DNA of 60,421 nucleotides. Origin: CAWCOU01 sp963797335. GTDB taxonomy: Bacteria > Pseudomonadota > Gammaproteobacteria > JAURND01. The position numbers were made by a program, and so were the translations under genes. Below the pieces are notes generated by a model that was given only the letters and a program-made list of their open reading frames with translations, ran no database searches and had not been told where the DNA came from. This document shows, in pieces, positions 19,347-28,400 of the stretch. The stretch covers positions 1 to 60,421 of the forward strand of contig CAWCOU010000005.1 in the NCBI GenBank assembly GCA_963797335.1, in the 5' to 3' direction. The first letter of the stretch is position 1; each line of letters starts with the position of its first letter.

Positions 19347-19694
19347 ATGCCGCAGTTAATTTTAGATTATAGTTCCAACATCATAGAAAAAACACAGTTA
19401 GCCGATTTGCTTAAAAAAATAAATGTGTTTTTAAGCGAACAATTGCCTACAAATCTGTCCTCTTGCAAGAGTAGAGCAATCAAACAAGATGTTTTTTGTG
19501 TAGGGGATGGTAATTCAAACAATGCCTTTGTTCATATAAATTTAAAAATAATGCCCGGAAGGGACATGGAAAAATTAAATAAAGTGGGTAATGCTATCTT
19601 AGCGATACTGAAAGACTATTTTCATCAATCGCTAGATCAATTGAATTTGCAAATCACGTTGGAAATTGAAGAAATACAAACCTACTTTAAGTAA
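19347..19694 (+). CDS. 5-carboxymethyl-2-hydroxymuconate isomerase (CHMI/HpaF) family tautomerase
   Basis: The protein is 115 residues with an N-terminal Pro (MPQLILDYSSNI), the catalytic base of the tautomerase superfamily. The pattern SRAIKQD..GDGNSNNAFVHINLKIMPGRDMEK..IEIEE matches the HpaF/CHMI family, which isomerises an intermediate of homoprotocatechuate breakdown. No other hpa gene is nearby, so the substrate here is uncertain. AAGGAG precedes the start and tadA ends four bases upstream, so it is probably in the guaA-tadA transcript. Confidence 0.85.
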   Translation: MPQLILDYSSNIIEKTQLADLLKKINVFLSEQLPTNLSSCKSRAIKQDVFCVGDGNSNNAFVHINLKIMPGRDMEKLNKVGNAILAILKDYFHQSLDQLNLQITLEIEEIQTYFK

Positions 19695-19695
19695 C

Positions 19696-19776
19696 TAGGG
19701 GTCAAGTCTGGATTTCTGCTTTCAAAAGCAAATGGCTGATTTTCTGATGAAGGCAGAAATCCAGACTTGACCCCTA
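19696..19776. repeat. 81-bp palindromic element, copy 1
   Basis: The ends are 23-bp near-perfect inverted repeats (AGGGGTCAAGTCTGGATTTC... and its complement). A second copy at 57996-58076, in inverted orientation, differs by about one base over 81. The outer AGGGGTCAAGTCT sequence resembles REP-type palindromes mobilised by RAYT transposases; this link is from memory. No transposase is nearby. Confidence 0.85.
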
Positions 19777-19830
19777 CTTGGGATTTTCTTAATTCATCGG
19801 CGCTTCTCCCAGTCTCATGCGCTGTAAATA

Positions 19831-19839
19831 TGGTATAAT
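19831..19839 (+). promoter_or_regulatory. Extended -10 promoter for the 19907 gene
   Basis: TGGTATAAT is a perfect extended -10 element (TGnTATAAT), 68 bases before the start of the next gene. No convincing -35 is visible, which extended -10 promoters can tolerate. The spacer to the gene is very AT-rich. Confidence 0.5.
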
Positions 19840-19906
19840 TAAAAAAATAAAAATATCCCATATTGTTTTTTAAGCTAATCTTAATGTAAAGGTCGAAAAT
19901 TACTGT

Positions 19907-20875
19907 ATGTCCGAAGAATTTCCCAGAGTAACTACTTTTAACGGCGTTGATTTTTTTGAGTCGGATTCATTTCCAAGAGTGAAAAGCAGTTTTATCGTAA
20001 ATTCCGAATCGCAAGGAACTGATTTAAAAGAACATAGGATCGCAATACCATCGGATGACTCCTATCATAGCCTCTCAGGTGAGGAAGATTTGAAGTCAAA
20101 ATCTGAAGGATTTGATGCAGGTTGGATTAAAAGCTGGGTTGGTAATTTCGTATGGCGGGCTATGAACTTGGCGGGTATTGGTGAAGGGGGATCACCTGTT
20201 GCTATCACCAAGGCGACCCTTAGCCGAATTTCAGTTGCGGTTGCTGCAACAAATTTGGTGATTGATGCCGGTAAATATGTTATTGCAGAATATAGTAAAA
20301 ATCCGGATAACACCTTAGCGGATGCGTTTTTAGCCTATTGGCGAGATCCTCAAGGATTTTCAAAGACAGCCAAGGAAATGGTCGTTGTTGGTTTGGGCGT
20401 AGTGGGCTGGACGACCGGATATACTTTTATGAGTGAAGCCTTCCCCTCTCAAAAAATTTTAGATCTAGTGATGAGAGCATTAGCCGCGGGCGGTGCCTCC
20501 GGGGTTATATCGGGCGTGGGTACTAAACTGGCTGGACAAGATCTAAATACCGCCTTACGTACAGGATTACAAGCGTTGGCTGAGGGGTTTGTTTGGAGTA
20601 TGGTTGCTGATAAAAATATAAGCAATATAATAGATAAGCAAAGTAATAGTAAGGTGTTAGGACTAATGGCTGACTCGGTAACAGTGGCCTCTACCTCAGC
20701 AGCTGCCTTTGGATTAACGGGCAGGTCGTATACGTTTTTTTCATCTCAATGTCGCAGTGATGAAGCAAAAAGCCATACCCGCGAAGATAGTAAGGATTTT
20801 TCTAGTATGACGCAACCTACGGTTATTCAAGAAGAGAGTGATGACGAAACCAGGCAGGAAAAGTTATCTAATTAG
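19907..20875 (+). CDS. Unknown protein, effector-like
   Basis: I do not recognise this 322-residue protein. It has a polar N-terminal third rich in Ser/Asp/Glu, including a partly repeated motif (EEFPRVTTF / DSFPRVKSS) in the first 27 residues. A middle part (about 75-260) has long hydrophobic, Gly/Ala-rich helices that could insert in a membrane (TAKEMVVVGLGVVGW, RALAAGGASGVISGVG). The C-terminus is charged (EESDDETRQEKLSN). There is no N-terminal signal peptide. Hydrophobic helices plus an acidic C-terminal tail fit a type IV-secreted effector, but this is inference. The methyltransferase gene follows after 12 bases. Confidence 0.6.
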   Translation: MSEEFPRVTTFNGVDFFESDSFPRVKSSFIVNSESQGTDLKEHRIAIPSDDSYHSLSGEEDLKSKSEGFDAGWIKSWVGNFVWRAMNLAGIGEGGSPVAITKATLSRISVAVAATNLVIDAGKYVIAEYSKNPDNTLADAFLAYWRDPQGFSKTAKEMVVVGLGVVGWTTGYTFMSEAFPSQKILDLVMRALAAGGASGVISGVGTKLAGQDLNTALRTGLQALAEGFVWSMVADKNISNIIDKQSNSKVLGLMADSVTVASTSAAAFGLTGRSYTFFSSQCRSDEAKSHTREDSKDFSSMTQPTVIQEESDDETRQEKLSN

Positions 20876-20887
20876 GATAGAAAGTTC

Positions 20888-21667
20888 ATGGCTAAAATAA
20901 AGCATGGTGAAATACCGAAGTGGTACAACACTCACAGCAAATATGAAGCACTATTTCATGAAGATTCGCCGAATGAAAAGATCACCAATCAAAGCATAGA
21001 AAAAATACTAAAGAAGTATCATGTCAATACCGTGCTTGATATAACCTGTGGAACAGGCTCACAGGTTTTTTGGCTTTTGAAACAAGGATTCACTGTGGTT
21101 GGATCGGATATTAGTCCAAGCATGTTAAAAATAGCAAAGCAAAAGGCGAGGCAAGAAAAATTAGACGTTGAGTTTCATCAAGGCGATATGCGCGATATCG
21201 GGGTTGGTACTTTCGACGCTGTTATCACGATTTTTAATGCCGTAGGTCATCTTACCAAAGCTCATTTTGAAAAGACGATGCGGAATGTATATAACAGTTT
21301 ACATAATGAAGGAATTTTTATATTTGATATTTTAAATTTAACTTTTGTGAACCATAACGACAACATCAGTAAATTATCGCTTGAACGGATTAAAACGCAC
21401 GGAGATGCCAAAATTCGTGAAATCCAGCATAGTGTCCTTGATAGCAAAGGAATCCTGACTTCATACACTACTTCTTATACCCAGAAGGAATCTGGCAGAT
21501 TAAAAACGTCAAATATAATAGCCACCTTACAGCTTTATACGGCAAAAGAATTACAGGAAATGTTAGTCCGAAATGGATTTAAAGTCTTAGGTCAATATGG
21601 CATCGATGGCTCTAAATTTTCAGAACAAAAAACAGAGCGTATTTTGACGATAGCAAGGAAAGAATAG
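20888..21667 (+). CDS. SAM-dependent methyltransferase (class I)
   Basis: The 259-residue protein has a Rossmann-type SAM-binding motif VLDITCGTGSQVFWL, then SDISPSMLKIAKQKA (motif II), QGDMRDI (motif III) and FDAVITIFNAVGHL (motif IV). This looks like the methyltransf_25/11 group acting on a small molecule or protein; the substrate cannot be told. It lies 12 bases after the unknown 19907 gene and is probably co-transcribed. Base use is AT-rich relative to the core genes. Confidence 0.85.
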   Translation: MAKIKHGEIPKWYNTHSKYEALFHEDSPNEKITNQSIEKILKKYHVNTVLDITCGTGSQVFWLLKQGFTVVGSDISPSMLKIAKQKARQEKLDVEFHQGDMRDIGVGTFDAVITIFNAVGHLTKAHFEKTMRNVYNSLHNEGIFIFDILNLTFVNHNDNISKLSLERIKTHGDAKIREIQHSVLDSKGILTSYTTSYTQKESGRLKTSNIIATLQLYTAKELQEMLVRNGFKVLGQYGIDGSKFSEQKTERILTIARKE

Positions 21668-21733
21668 CGCTTTCCAACCCAAAAAATTTAACGATTAGGC
21701 GATTCTCTCTTCCTTTTGAGAGTTATAGCAAAA

Positions 21734-22357
21734 TTAGTTAGGTTTGCGAAGCATAGAAATAAGTAAATCAAGTTCTTTAATTTTTGTACGTTGTATTTCC
21801 AGATACTCTTTAGTCAAATTTTCTTGGTAATATTTATATTCATCGGTTTTTCCTAAAAGCCCTGCTAATGAGCTTTTTAACTCCTTCTTTTGTCTTTGGA
21901 TTATTTCAGGGGCTATAGCAGAATGGCAGGGGGCTCTATTTAAAACTCTAAGTATAAGCGCTTCTACGCATATAGGTTGTGAAACTATGATGATGGGATT
22001 TCGTTGTTGTGGCTCGTTGTATCGTTGGTGTAGATACCCTAAAGGGCAATTAAAGAAATCTTTTTTTTGTTCCTCGGTTATTCGCCAGGCTTTAAATAAA
22101 CTTTCTCTACTTTCGTGATTAATAATAGTATCTTCATCAATCCAAACGAAGATTCTGTTAAAACCATAATGCAGTTGTTTGATCGCGCTGCCTATTAATC
22201 TATCTGGACTACCGCCATAAATTGGCGGATTTTTAAATGAAATTACCGCTTCGTCAAGGTATAGTTCTTGTAAAAATTTTAAAAAGTTGGTTTCTCTTTT
22301 TTCGCCTTCAATGATAGCTAAAACAGAAAAGCGCTTCAATTTTTTCTTTTTACCCAC
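21734..22357 (-). CDS. RloB / AbiLii-like TOPRIM-related protein
   Basis: The 207-residue protein fits the RloB family, the second gene of AbiL-type phage defence pairs. The N-terminal IIEGEKRETNFLKFLQ gives the conserved Glu, and FVWIDEDTIIN gives an acidic pair, as in TOPRIM-like nuclease folds. A basic start (MGKKKKLKRF) begins with GTG after AGGGGAAT. It lies nine bases after the RloA-like gene and is surely in its operon. The TOPRIM relation is from knowledge of the family; the defence role is inferred. Confidence 0.8.
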   Translation of the reverse strand: MGKKKKLKRFSVLAIIEGEKRETNFLKFLQELYLDEAVISFKNPPIYGGSPDRLIGSAIKQLHYGFNRIFVWIDEDTIINHESRESLFKAWRITEEQKKDFFNCPLGYLHQRYNEPQQRNPIIIVSQPICVEALILRVLNRAPCHSAIAPEIIQRQKKELKSSLAGLLGKTDEYKYYQENLTKEYLEIQRTKIKELDLLISMLRKPN

Positions 22358-22366
22358 AGCATTCCC

Positions 22367-23581
22367 CTAAATCCATTTAATGTTAGGAGTGCTTCCGTAA
22401 ACACCAGTCAAATACTTGTGGAAATAGTTCTCGTCATTTCTAACTCTGGCAATGTCGTCTAGTCGATAGATTTCTGTTTCGAAGGTATCATTGGGCTTAT
22501 CAGTAAGAAAAATTTGTGTTTTGGTCCTGTCGTTAAGCAATAGGTGCTGATGGGTAGAAAATATAAGCTGGACACTGTGGGGGTTGGTTTCTTTATTCTC
22601 AAAGAGAGAGATAATTCTTTTTATTACATCGGGATGTAACCCATCGTCTATCTCATCTAAGACCAAAAGACCCCCTGTTCTTAAAGCACGTAATGCATCA
22701 GAAAGTATAGAATAACTCCGCTGAGTCCCATTGGATTCATCATAAATAGGCAGTCCAAAATTGTCATTTTTGGAGCTATGAATGCATTCTAACAGTTGAG
22801 CTTTTTTTTCTTCATCAGGGTTTTTTATGTTTCTTAGTGGAATTTCCTTGAAGTTAAAGTCTGATATACCAAGATCTATGATTTTTGAAAATGACAATAC
22901 ATCTTTTTGTAATTTTTTATCATTATATAAAACTTGCGAAACTTCAAAGGCCTCCTGAAGATTATGAGTGCGCATATGGCCAATGCGTGTTACATTTGTT
23001 TTGATTTTTTTAAAGAAAGTGATTTCTGATAAATAACCTAGATCAATCAATGCTGACAATAATGATATATTGCTGCGTTCTTTAATACGTTCCCAATCAT
23101 TTTCATTTAAACGTTTTGGTAGAGAGTAAGCTGTTATTTCAGATTTTTTGGCGTTGCGAATTAATTTAAAAATAGGGGTTTTATTAATGCGTCTTACTTT
23201 TTTATCTAACCGTTCCTCTAAAACCTGCTTCTGATTTAATTTAATGTAATAACGATATAAAATATCATCTTCATAAAACTCTATCTCAAAACTGGTAGCT
23301 TCTTTTAAGTGAAGTTTATGCGCTTCGAGTGGGATGGGTTTATCAATCTTGAGAGAGGAATAAGATTTTTCTATGAACCACGAGAGGAAGCTCAAAGATC
23401 TTAAAACATTTGTTTTCCCTGAGGCATTGGATCCAATGACACAGGCTACAGTATTTAAATAACAGCCACTTTTATGATGGCGAGCTGAGTCATCCAGAGC
23501 ATCTTTAGAATTTATTTCAAATGAGAGTTTCTGCTCTTTTCCAATGCTATAAAAATTAGTTATCTTGATTGACCTTAACAT
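22367..23581 (-). CDS. RloA / AbiLi-like AAA (SMC/ABC-type) ATPase
   Basis: This 404-residue ATPase belongs to the AAA_15/AAA_21 group. It starts MLRSIKITNFYSIG, with Walker A VIGSNASGKTN near residue 50, a signature-like ESNGTQRSYSIL, Walker B LLVLDEIDDGLHP and FSTHQHLLL. The middle third carries the family-specific insert. There is no fused TOPRIM nuclease, unlike OLD proteins; the nuclease-like part is the separate RloB gene that follows. CGGAGTTAT precedes the ATG. This two-gene layout matches AbiL/RloAB anti-phage systems. Divergent from the DUF4143 ATPase. Confidence 0.83.
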   Translation of the reverse strand: MLRSIKITNFYSIGKEQKLSFEINSKDALDDSARHHKSGCYLNTVACVIGSNASGKTNVLRSLSFLSWFIEKSYSSLKIDKPIPLEAHKLHLKEATSFEIEFYEDDILYRYYIKLNQKQVLEERLDKKVRRINKTPIFKLIRNAKKSEITAYSLPKRLNENDWERIKERSNISLLSALIDLGYLSEITFFKKIKTNVTRIGHMRTHNLQEAFEVSQVLYNDKKLQKDVLSFSKIIDLGISDFNFKEIPLRNIKNPDEEKKAQLLECIHSSKNDNFGLPIYDESNGTQRSYSILSDALRALRTGGLLVLDEIDDGLHPDVIKRIISLFENKETNPHSVQLIFSTHQHLLLNDRTKTQIFLTDKPNDTFETEIYRLDDIARVRNDENYFHKYLTGVYGSTPNIKWI

Positions 23582-23686
23582 ATAACTCCGAATTTTGACG
23601 AAAAAGCGTTATTTTTTTAAGATAGCACGATGTTTCACTAAAAGCAAGCCCCGCCCCGGAAGGAACCAGTAATTTATGATAAATAT

Positions 23687-23734
23687 CTAATTGCCAATTA
23701 GTAATTATCTGCTATAATACTAACTGACAATTAG
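23687..23734 (+). promoter_or_regulatory. Promoter with two operator-like 15-bp sites for the DUF4143 gene
   Basis: A promoter TTGCCA (23691-23696), 16-bp spacer, TATAAT (23713-23718) is flanked by two similar sites: CTAATTGCCAATTAG (23687-23701, a perfect palindrome around one base) over the -35, and CTAACTGACAATTAG (23720-23734) just after the -10. The sites are 33 bp apart, three helical turns, as expected for cooperative binding of a repressor on one DNA face. Confidence 0.6.
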
Positions 23735-23746
23735 AGATAGTTTCAT

Positions 23747-25024
23747 ATGCCCCTCAGCCTCGAATTACTTAGACAGGTCGTTCTGGAGCAAGCCCAATTT
23801 GGTATGCCTTCAGATTTTGTGGCCCGTGAAGTCATGCCCAGGCTTACCTCGATGATGGCCACCCCGTCCATCGTCATCATTATGGGTGTGCGACGCTGTG
23901 GGAAATCCACAATTCTACAATGGTTACGTCAACAATCGGCAGAGAGGGATTATTATTTCAATTTTGATGACGATCGCTTGGTGGATTTTAGGTTAGAAGA
24001 TTTTCAAACCTTATACGAGCTGCTGATTGAAATGTGGGGGAAACAAACCACGTTCTTTTTTGATGAAATCCAACTTATTCCTGGATGGGAGCGATTTGTC
24101 CGACGATTGCATGATTACGGTAATAAAGTTTACATCACAGGTTCCAATGCCATCATGTTTAGTCGTGAATTAGGCACCCGATTAACCGGGCGTTACTTAT
24201 CTGTGACCATGTTCCCCTTTGGATTTAAAGAGTATGTTCAATATAAATCGTCCGATCAGCCAATAACCTATAACCCTACCTCAGAAATAAAAGCGCAGTA
24301 TCGTCGTTTGCTATCACAATTTTTAACAGAAGGGGGATTTCCTGAATATGTTAAATATTTAGCACCGGATTACTTGCATACCTTATTTGAAAACATTGTT
24401 TATAAAGATGTTATCGTGCGCTACAAACTGCCAAATGAACGGGTCGTACGGTTGTTGTTGAATTTTTTAGCGAGCAATATTGCTAAAAGTATCACCTTTA
24501 ATGCCTTGCGAAAATTGTTAGGTCTTAGCAATAGCAATACTGTCGCTGAATATTGTCACTACTTTCAAAACAGTTTTCTGTGCTTTATGATTAATAAATA
24601 TTCTCCCTCATTAAAACAACAATATGGTTATGCGAAGAAAATTTATTGGGTGGATTTAGCGTTGGCGCAAAAAATTGGTTTTCGGATGAGCGAAGATCGT
24701 GGCAGGATGTTGGAAAATCTTGTTTATTTAGAATTGTTAAGGCGGGATAAAGAAGTCTATTTTTATCAAGAGAACAAGGAGTGTGATTTTATTATTAAAT
24801 CCCAGCATCATATTGTAGAGGCGATACAAGTAAGTTTATCACTAGAAAACCCAGAGACAAAGCAAAGAGAAATAGCGGGTCTGATAGCAGCTCTTCAGAC
24901 ATTTCATTTGGATCGAGGCATTATTCTCACTGAAAATGAAAGCGATCTCTTTCAACACCAAGAAAATGATCAATTATTTACTATAGAGGTTATCCCTGTC
25001 TGGCTATGGTTAGAAAATACATAA
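23747..25024 (+). CDS. AAA_14 / DUF4143 family ATPase
   Basis: The 425-residue protein has an N-terminal AAA_14 domain with Walker A GVRRCGKST, Walker B TFFFDEIQ and sensor TGSNA, then DUF4143 in the C-terminal half (ENLVYLELLRR, then YFYQENKECDFII and an ..AIQVS.. motif that resembles a PD-(D/E)XK nuclease core). The family is widespread and often horizontally transferred; its cellular role is poorly known. It has its own promoter with paired operator-like sites and stands next to the RloAB pair. Confidence 0.88.
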   Translation: MPLSLELLRQVVLEQAQFGMPSDFVAREVMPRLTSMMATPSIVIIMGVRRCGKSTILQWLRQQSAERDYYFNFDDDRLVDFRLEDFQTLYELLIEMWGKQTTFFFDEIQLIPGWERFVRRLHDYGNKVYITGSNAIMFSRELGTRLTGRYLSVTMFPFGFKEYVQYKSSDQPITYNPTSEIKAQYRRLLSQFLTEGGFPEYVKYLAPDYLHTLFENIVYKDVIVRYKLPNERVVRLLLNFLASNIAKSITFNALRKLLGLSNSNTVAEYCHYFQNSFLCFMINKYSPSLKQQYGYAKKIYWVDLALAQKIGFRMSEDRGRMLENLVYLELLRRDKEVYFYQENKECDFIIKSQHHIVEAIQVSLSLENPETKQREIAGLIAALQTFHLDRGIILTENESDLFQHQENDQLFTIEVIPVWLWLENT

Positions 25025-25157
25025 ATGCTCTATATTCTGGGTTAATGGCTTAGTATTTTCCTAAATCATCGGCAGGCCGCACCATTTCGGAAATGATCGT
25101 TTCTGAAAGTTTAAATCTGAGAACGGGCAGCAGTTTTACTAATCCAATTGATGATTG

Positions 25158-25370
25158 TCATCCAGAAAATTCGGCTGATTTTTTACTTCGGTCATGAGCT
25201 TTAAATCCTTTTAACGCTACATTCATATCGTTACCTACATTTTGCCAATCTCGACGAATTCGATCGAAATCAGTAGTGTTCTTCAGCTGGCTTTCTAAAG
25301 GCTCTGGAAAAATGTTAATAATGCTTCCTATCCCTTTTATGAAAAGTTTAAATTTAGAGCTCATCATCAT
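25158..25370 (-). CDS. Small conserved-looking protein
   Basis: This 70-residue protein (MMMSSKFKLFIKGIGSIINIFPEP...) has a C-terminal stretch DWQNVGNDMNVALKGF. AGAGGA lies five to six bases before the ATG, which supports a real gene. I recall small proteins of similar pattern (GIGSI.NI.P, then W..VG..) in several proteobacteria, with no known function. It is not in an obvious operon: purL ends on the same strand downstream. Confidence 0.6.
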   Translation of the reverse strand: MMMSSKFKLFIKGIGSIINIFPEPLESQLKNTTDFDRIRRDWQNVGNDMNVALKGFKAHDRSKKSAEFSG

Positions 25371-25427
25371 TTTCCTCTAAAGTTTTAATAGGTATACCGC
25401 CATTTAAAGTGTATTGGGTATAATTTT

Positions 25428-28400
25428 TTATTCTACCCACACTCTGGCATTTCGGAACATGCGCATAGTTGGGGCGTCTTCTTGCCAGTCAAGGGGGTGC
25501 CAGGAATTTTGCACGGTTCTGCGTACGCGTTCGGGATGAGGCATCAGGATGGTGACGCGACCATCGGTGGTGGTGAGTGAGGCGATGCCTTGGGGGCTGC
25601 CGTTGGGGTTGGCGGGATATTGTTCGGTGGGGATGCCGCCATGGTTTACGTATTGTACGGGGGCTAGGTTAGACTCAATGACAGCAGTGGCTTGCTCGGG
25701 TTTTTCGAAAGTCGCTAATCCTTCCCCGTGTGAGCTGACCATGCAAAAGCGTGAGCCGGCCATGCCTTGGAAAAACAGCGAAGGGGAGGGATTGATCGTC
25801 ACTAGGCTTAAGCGGGCCTCGAATTGTTCGGAGCGGTTGCGTAAAAACAGCGGCCAATGATCGCTGCCGGGAATCAGGGTTTTTAAATGAGCCATCATTT
25901 GGCAACCATTACAAACGCCCAGTGCAAACGTGTCTTGACGTTGGAAAAAAGCAGCGAAGACGTCTTTGGCACGGCTATGATACAAAATGGATTTTGCCCA
26001 GCCTTGGCCGGCTCCCAACACATCACCGTAAGAAAAACCACCGCCTGCGGCTAGACCGATAAAATCACTTAAATCGACCCGGCCGCTTAAAATATCGGTC
26101 ATATGCACATCGATCGCCGCAAAACCGGCGCGATCAAAAGCAGAAGCTAATTCATACTGACTGTTGACTCCTTGCTCACGCAAAATCGCCACTCGTGGTT
26201 TAGCGCCTTTGGCAAGATAAGGTGCAGCGGTGTCTGCGGCCGCATCGAAACTTAATTGCACATGGAGCCCGGGGTCATCCGCGACGAGTATTTGATCGTA
26301 CGCTTGTTGCGCACAGTCGGGGTTATCCCGCAGAGCTTGTAATCGAAAACTAGTTTCAGACCATAATCGCTGTAAGTTGATGCGAGATTCGGAGTAATAC
26401 GGTTGTTGTTGCCAATTCACGTGCAGGGTATCGTCGGTATTTAAAGTGGCAATGAAGTGGCAATGATCGGCTAGCTGAGAGAAACTGCGCAGTTGCTTCA
26501 TGACTTCATCGCGATCCGATCGGCGCACTTGAATCACCGCGCCTAATTCTTCCGTAAATAAAATAGCCAACGGATGATCGCCCAATGATTCGGTGAGTTG
26601 TATCGTCAAGCCAACATGGCTGGCAAACGCCATTTCACATAAAGTCGTCCACAGACCACCGTCGCTGCGATCGTGATACGCCAATAGCAAGCCGGCTCGG
26701 TTTAATTGGCCAATGGCGGCGAAGAATTGTTTCAAAATCTCTGGATCATCGACATCCGGCGGAAGACTGCCGGAATGCTGATAGACTTGCGCTAAGGCAG
26801 AGCCGCCCAGGGCATTACAACCCTCACCTAAATCCAGCAAAATCAAATCGGTGTCGCCAACGTCGCGACGTAATTCCGGAGTCAATGTGTTGCGGATATC
26901 CGCAACCGGTGCAAACGCAGAAATAATCACCGACAACGGCGCGGTGACGCTGCGTGTTTCGCCATGCTCTTCCCACGCCGTACGCATCGATAACGAATCC
27001 TTACCCACCGGGATACATATGCCCAGGGCTGGGCATAATTCCATCGCCACCGCTTGTACGGCATCAAACAAACCAGCATCTTCACCTGGGTAACCAGCGG
27101 CAGCCATCCAATTGGCGGACAGTTTTATGGCCGATAAATCGCTGATATCCGCAGCCGCGATATTGGTAATGGCTTCGCCAATGGCCATGCGCGCTGAGGC
27201 AGCGGGGTGAATCAAAGCTACCGGGGCTCGCTCGCCTATCGCCATGGCTTCACCCGTGTAACCCGTAAAGCTGGTCGCAGTGACGGCGACATCGGCAACC
27301 GGAACTTGCCAGGGCCCAATCATCTGGTCTCTGGATGCCAAACCACCGACGGTGCGATCACCAATGGTAATCAAAAAACTTTTATCAGCGACGCTGGGTA
27401 ACTGTAACACGCGATGCACGGCCTCTTGCATCTCGATATCGCCTAAAGCAAACGGGCAGGCTTGATCCACAGCCAATGAAGAAACTTCGCGAGTGAGTTT
27501 CGGGGTGTTGCCAAATAAAATATCCAGCGGCAGGTCGACAACCTGCTTGGAAAAATGCCGGTCATTGACCACTAGACGGGAATCCTCAGTGGCTTCACCC
27601 AGTACGGCGTAGGGGCAGCGCTCGCGTTCAGCCAGTCGTCGGAAGGTGGCGATATTTTCCGGTTGTATCGCTAAAACATAACGCTCTTGCGCTTCATTAC
27701 ACCAAATTTGCATGGGGGAAAGATTGGCTTCGGCATTCGGAATCGCGCGTAACTCCAGCTGACCGCCGCGTTCACTGCCGTGTAATAATTCCGGTAATGC
27801 ATTGGAGAGACCGCCAGCGCCGACGTCGTGGATAGCTAAAATAGGGTTCTGCTCGCCCAGAGCACAGCAAGCTTCGATGAGCTCCTGGCAACGGCGTTGC
27901 ATTTCCGGATTACTGCGCTGCACCGAAGCGAAATCCAATTCCGTTTGACGCGAACCAGAAGCAGTGGAGGAGGCCGCGCCGCCACCCATGCCAATCAATA
28001 AGGCGGGGCCACCGATCACAATCACTAATGCGCCGACGGACAACGGCTGTTTCTCTATGTGTTCAGGGCGAATATTACCTAAACCCCCGGCGATCATAAT
28101 GGGCTTATGATAACCCCGGACTGCGCCGTGGCTGTTCTTCATATGGACAGTCAGCGTGCGAAAATAACCACATAAGCCTGGACGACCGAACTCATTATTA
28201 AATGCGGCGGCACCGATCGGTGCCTCCAGCATAATTTCTAGGGCACTGGCCATATGCTTAGGTTTGCCATAAGCCAATTCCCAAGGCTGCGACCAATCCG
28301 GGATGTGCAAATCAGAAACGGAAAAACCGGTTAACCCCGCTTTCGGACGAGCGCCACGGCCTACAGCGCCTTCATCGCGAATTTCACCGCCTGATCCCGT

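Noticed and set aside
21734..23581. PARIS or OLD-family assignment for the ATPase pair
   Set aside because: The partner looks like RloB rather than a DUF4435 protein, and no TOPRIM is fused to the ATPase; AbiL fits better.
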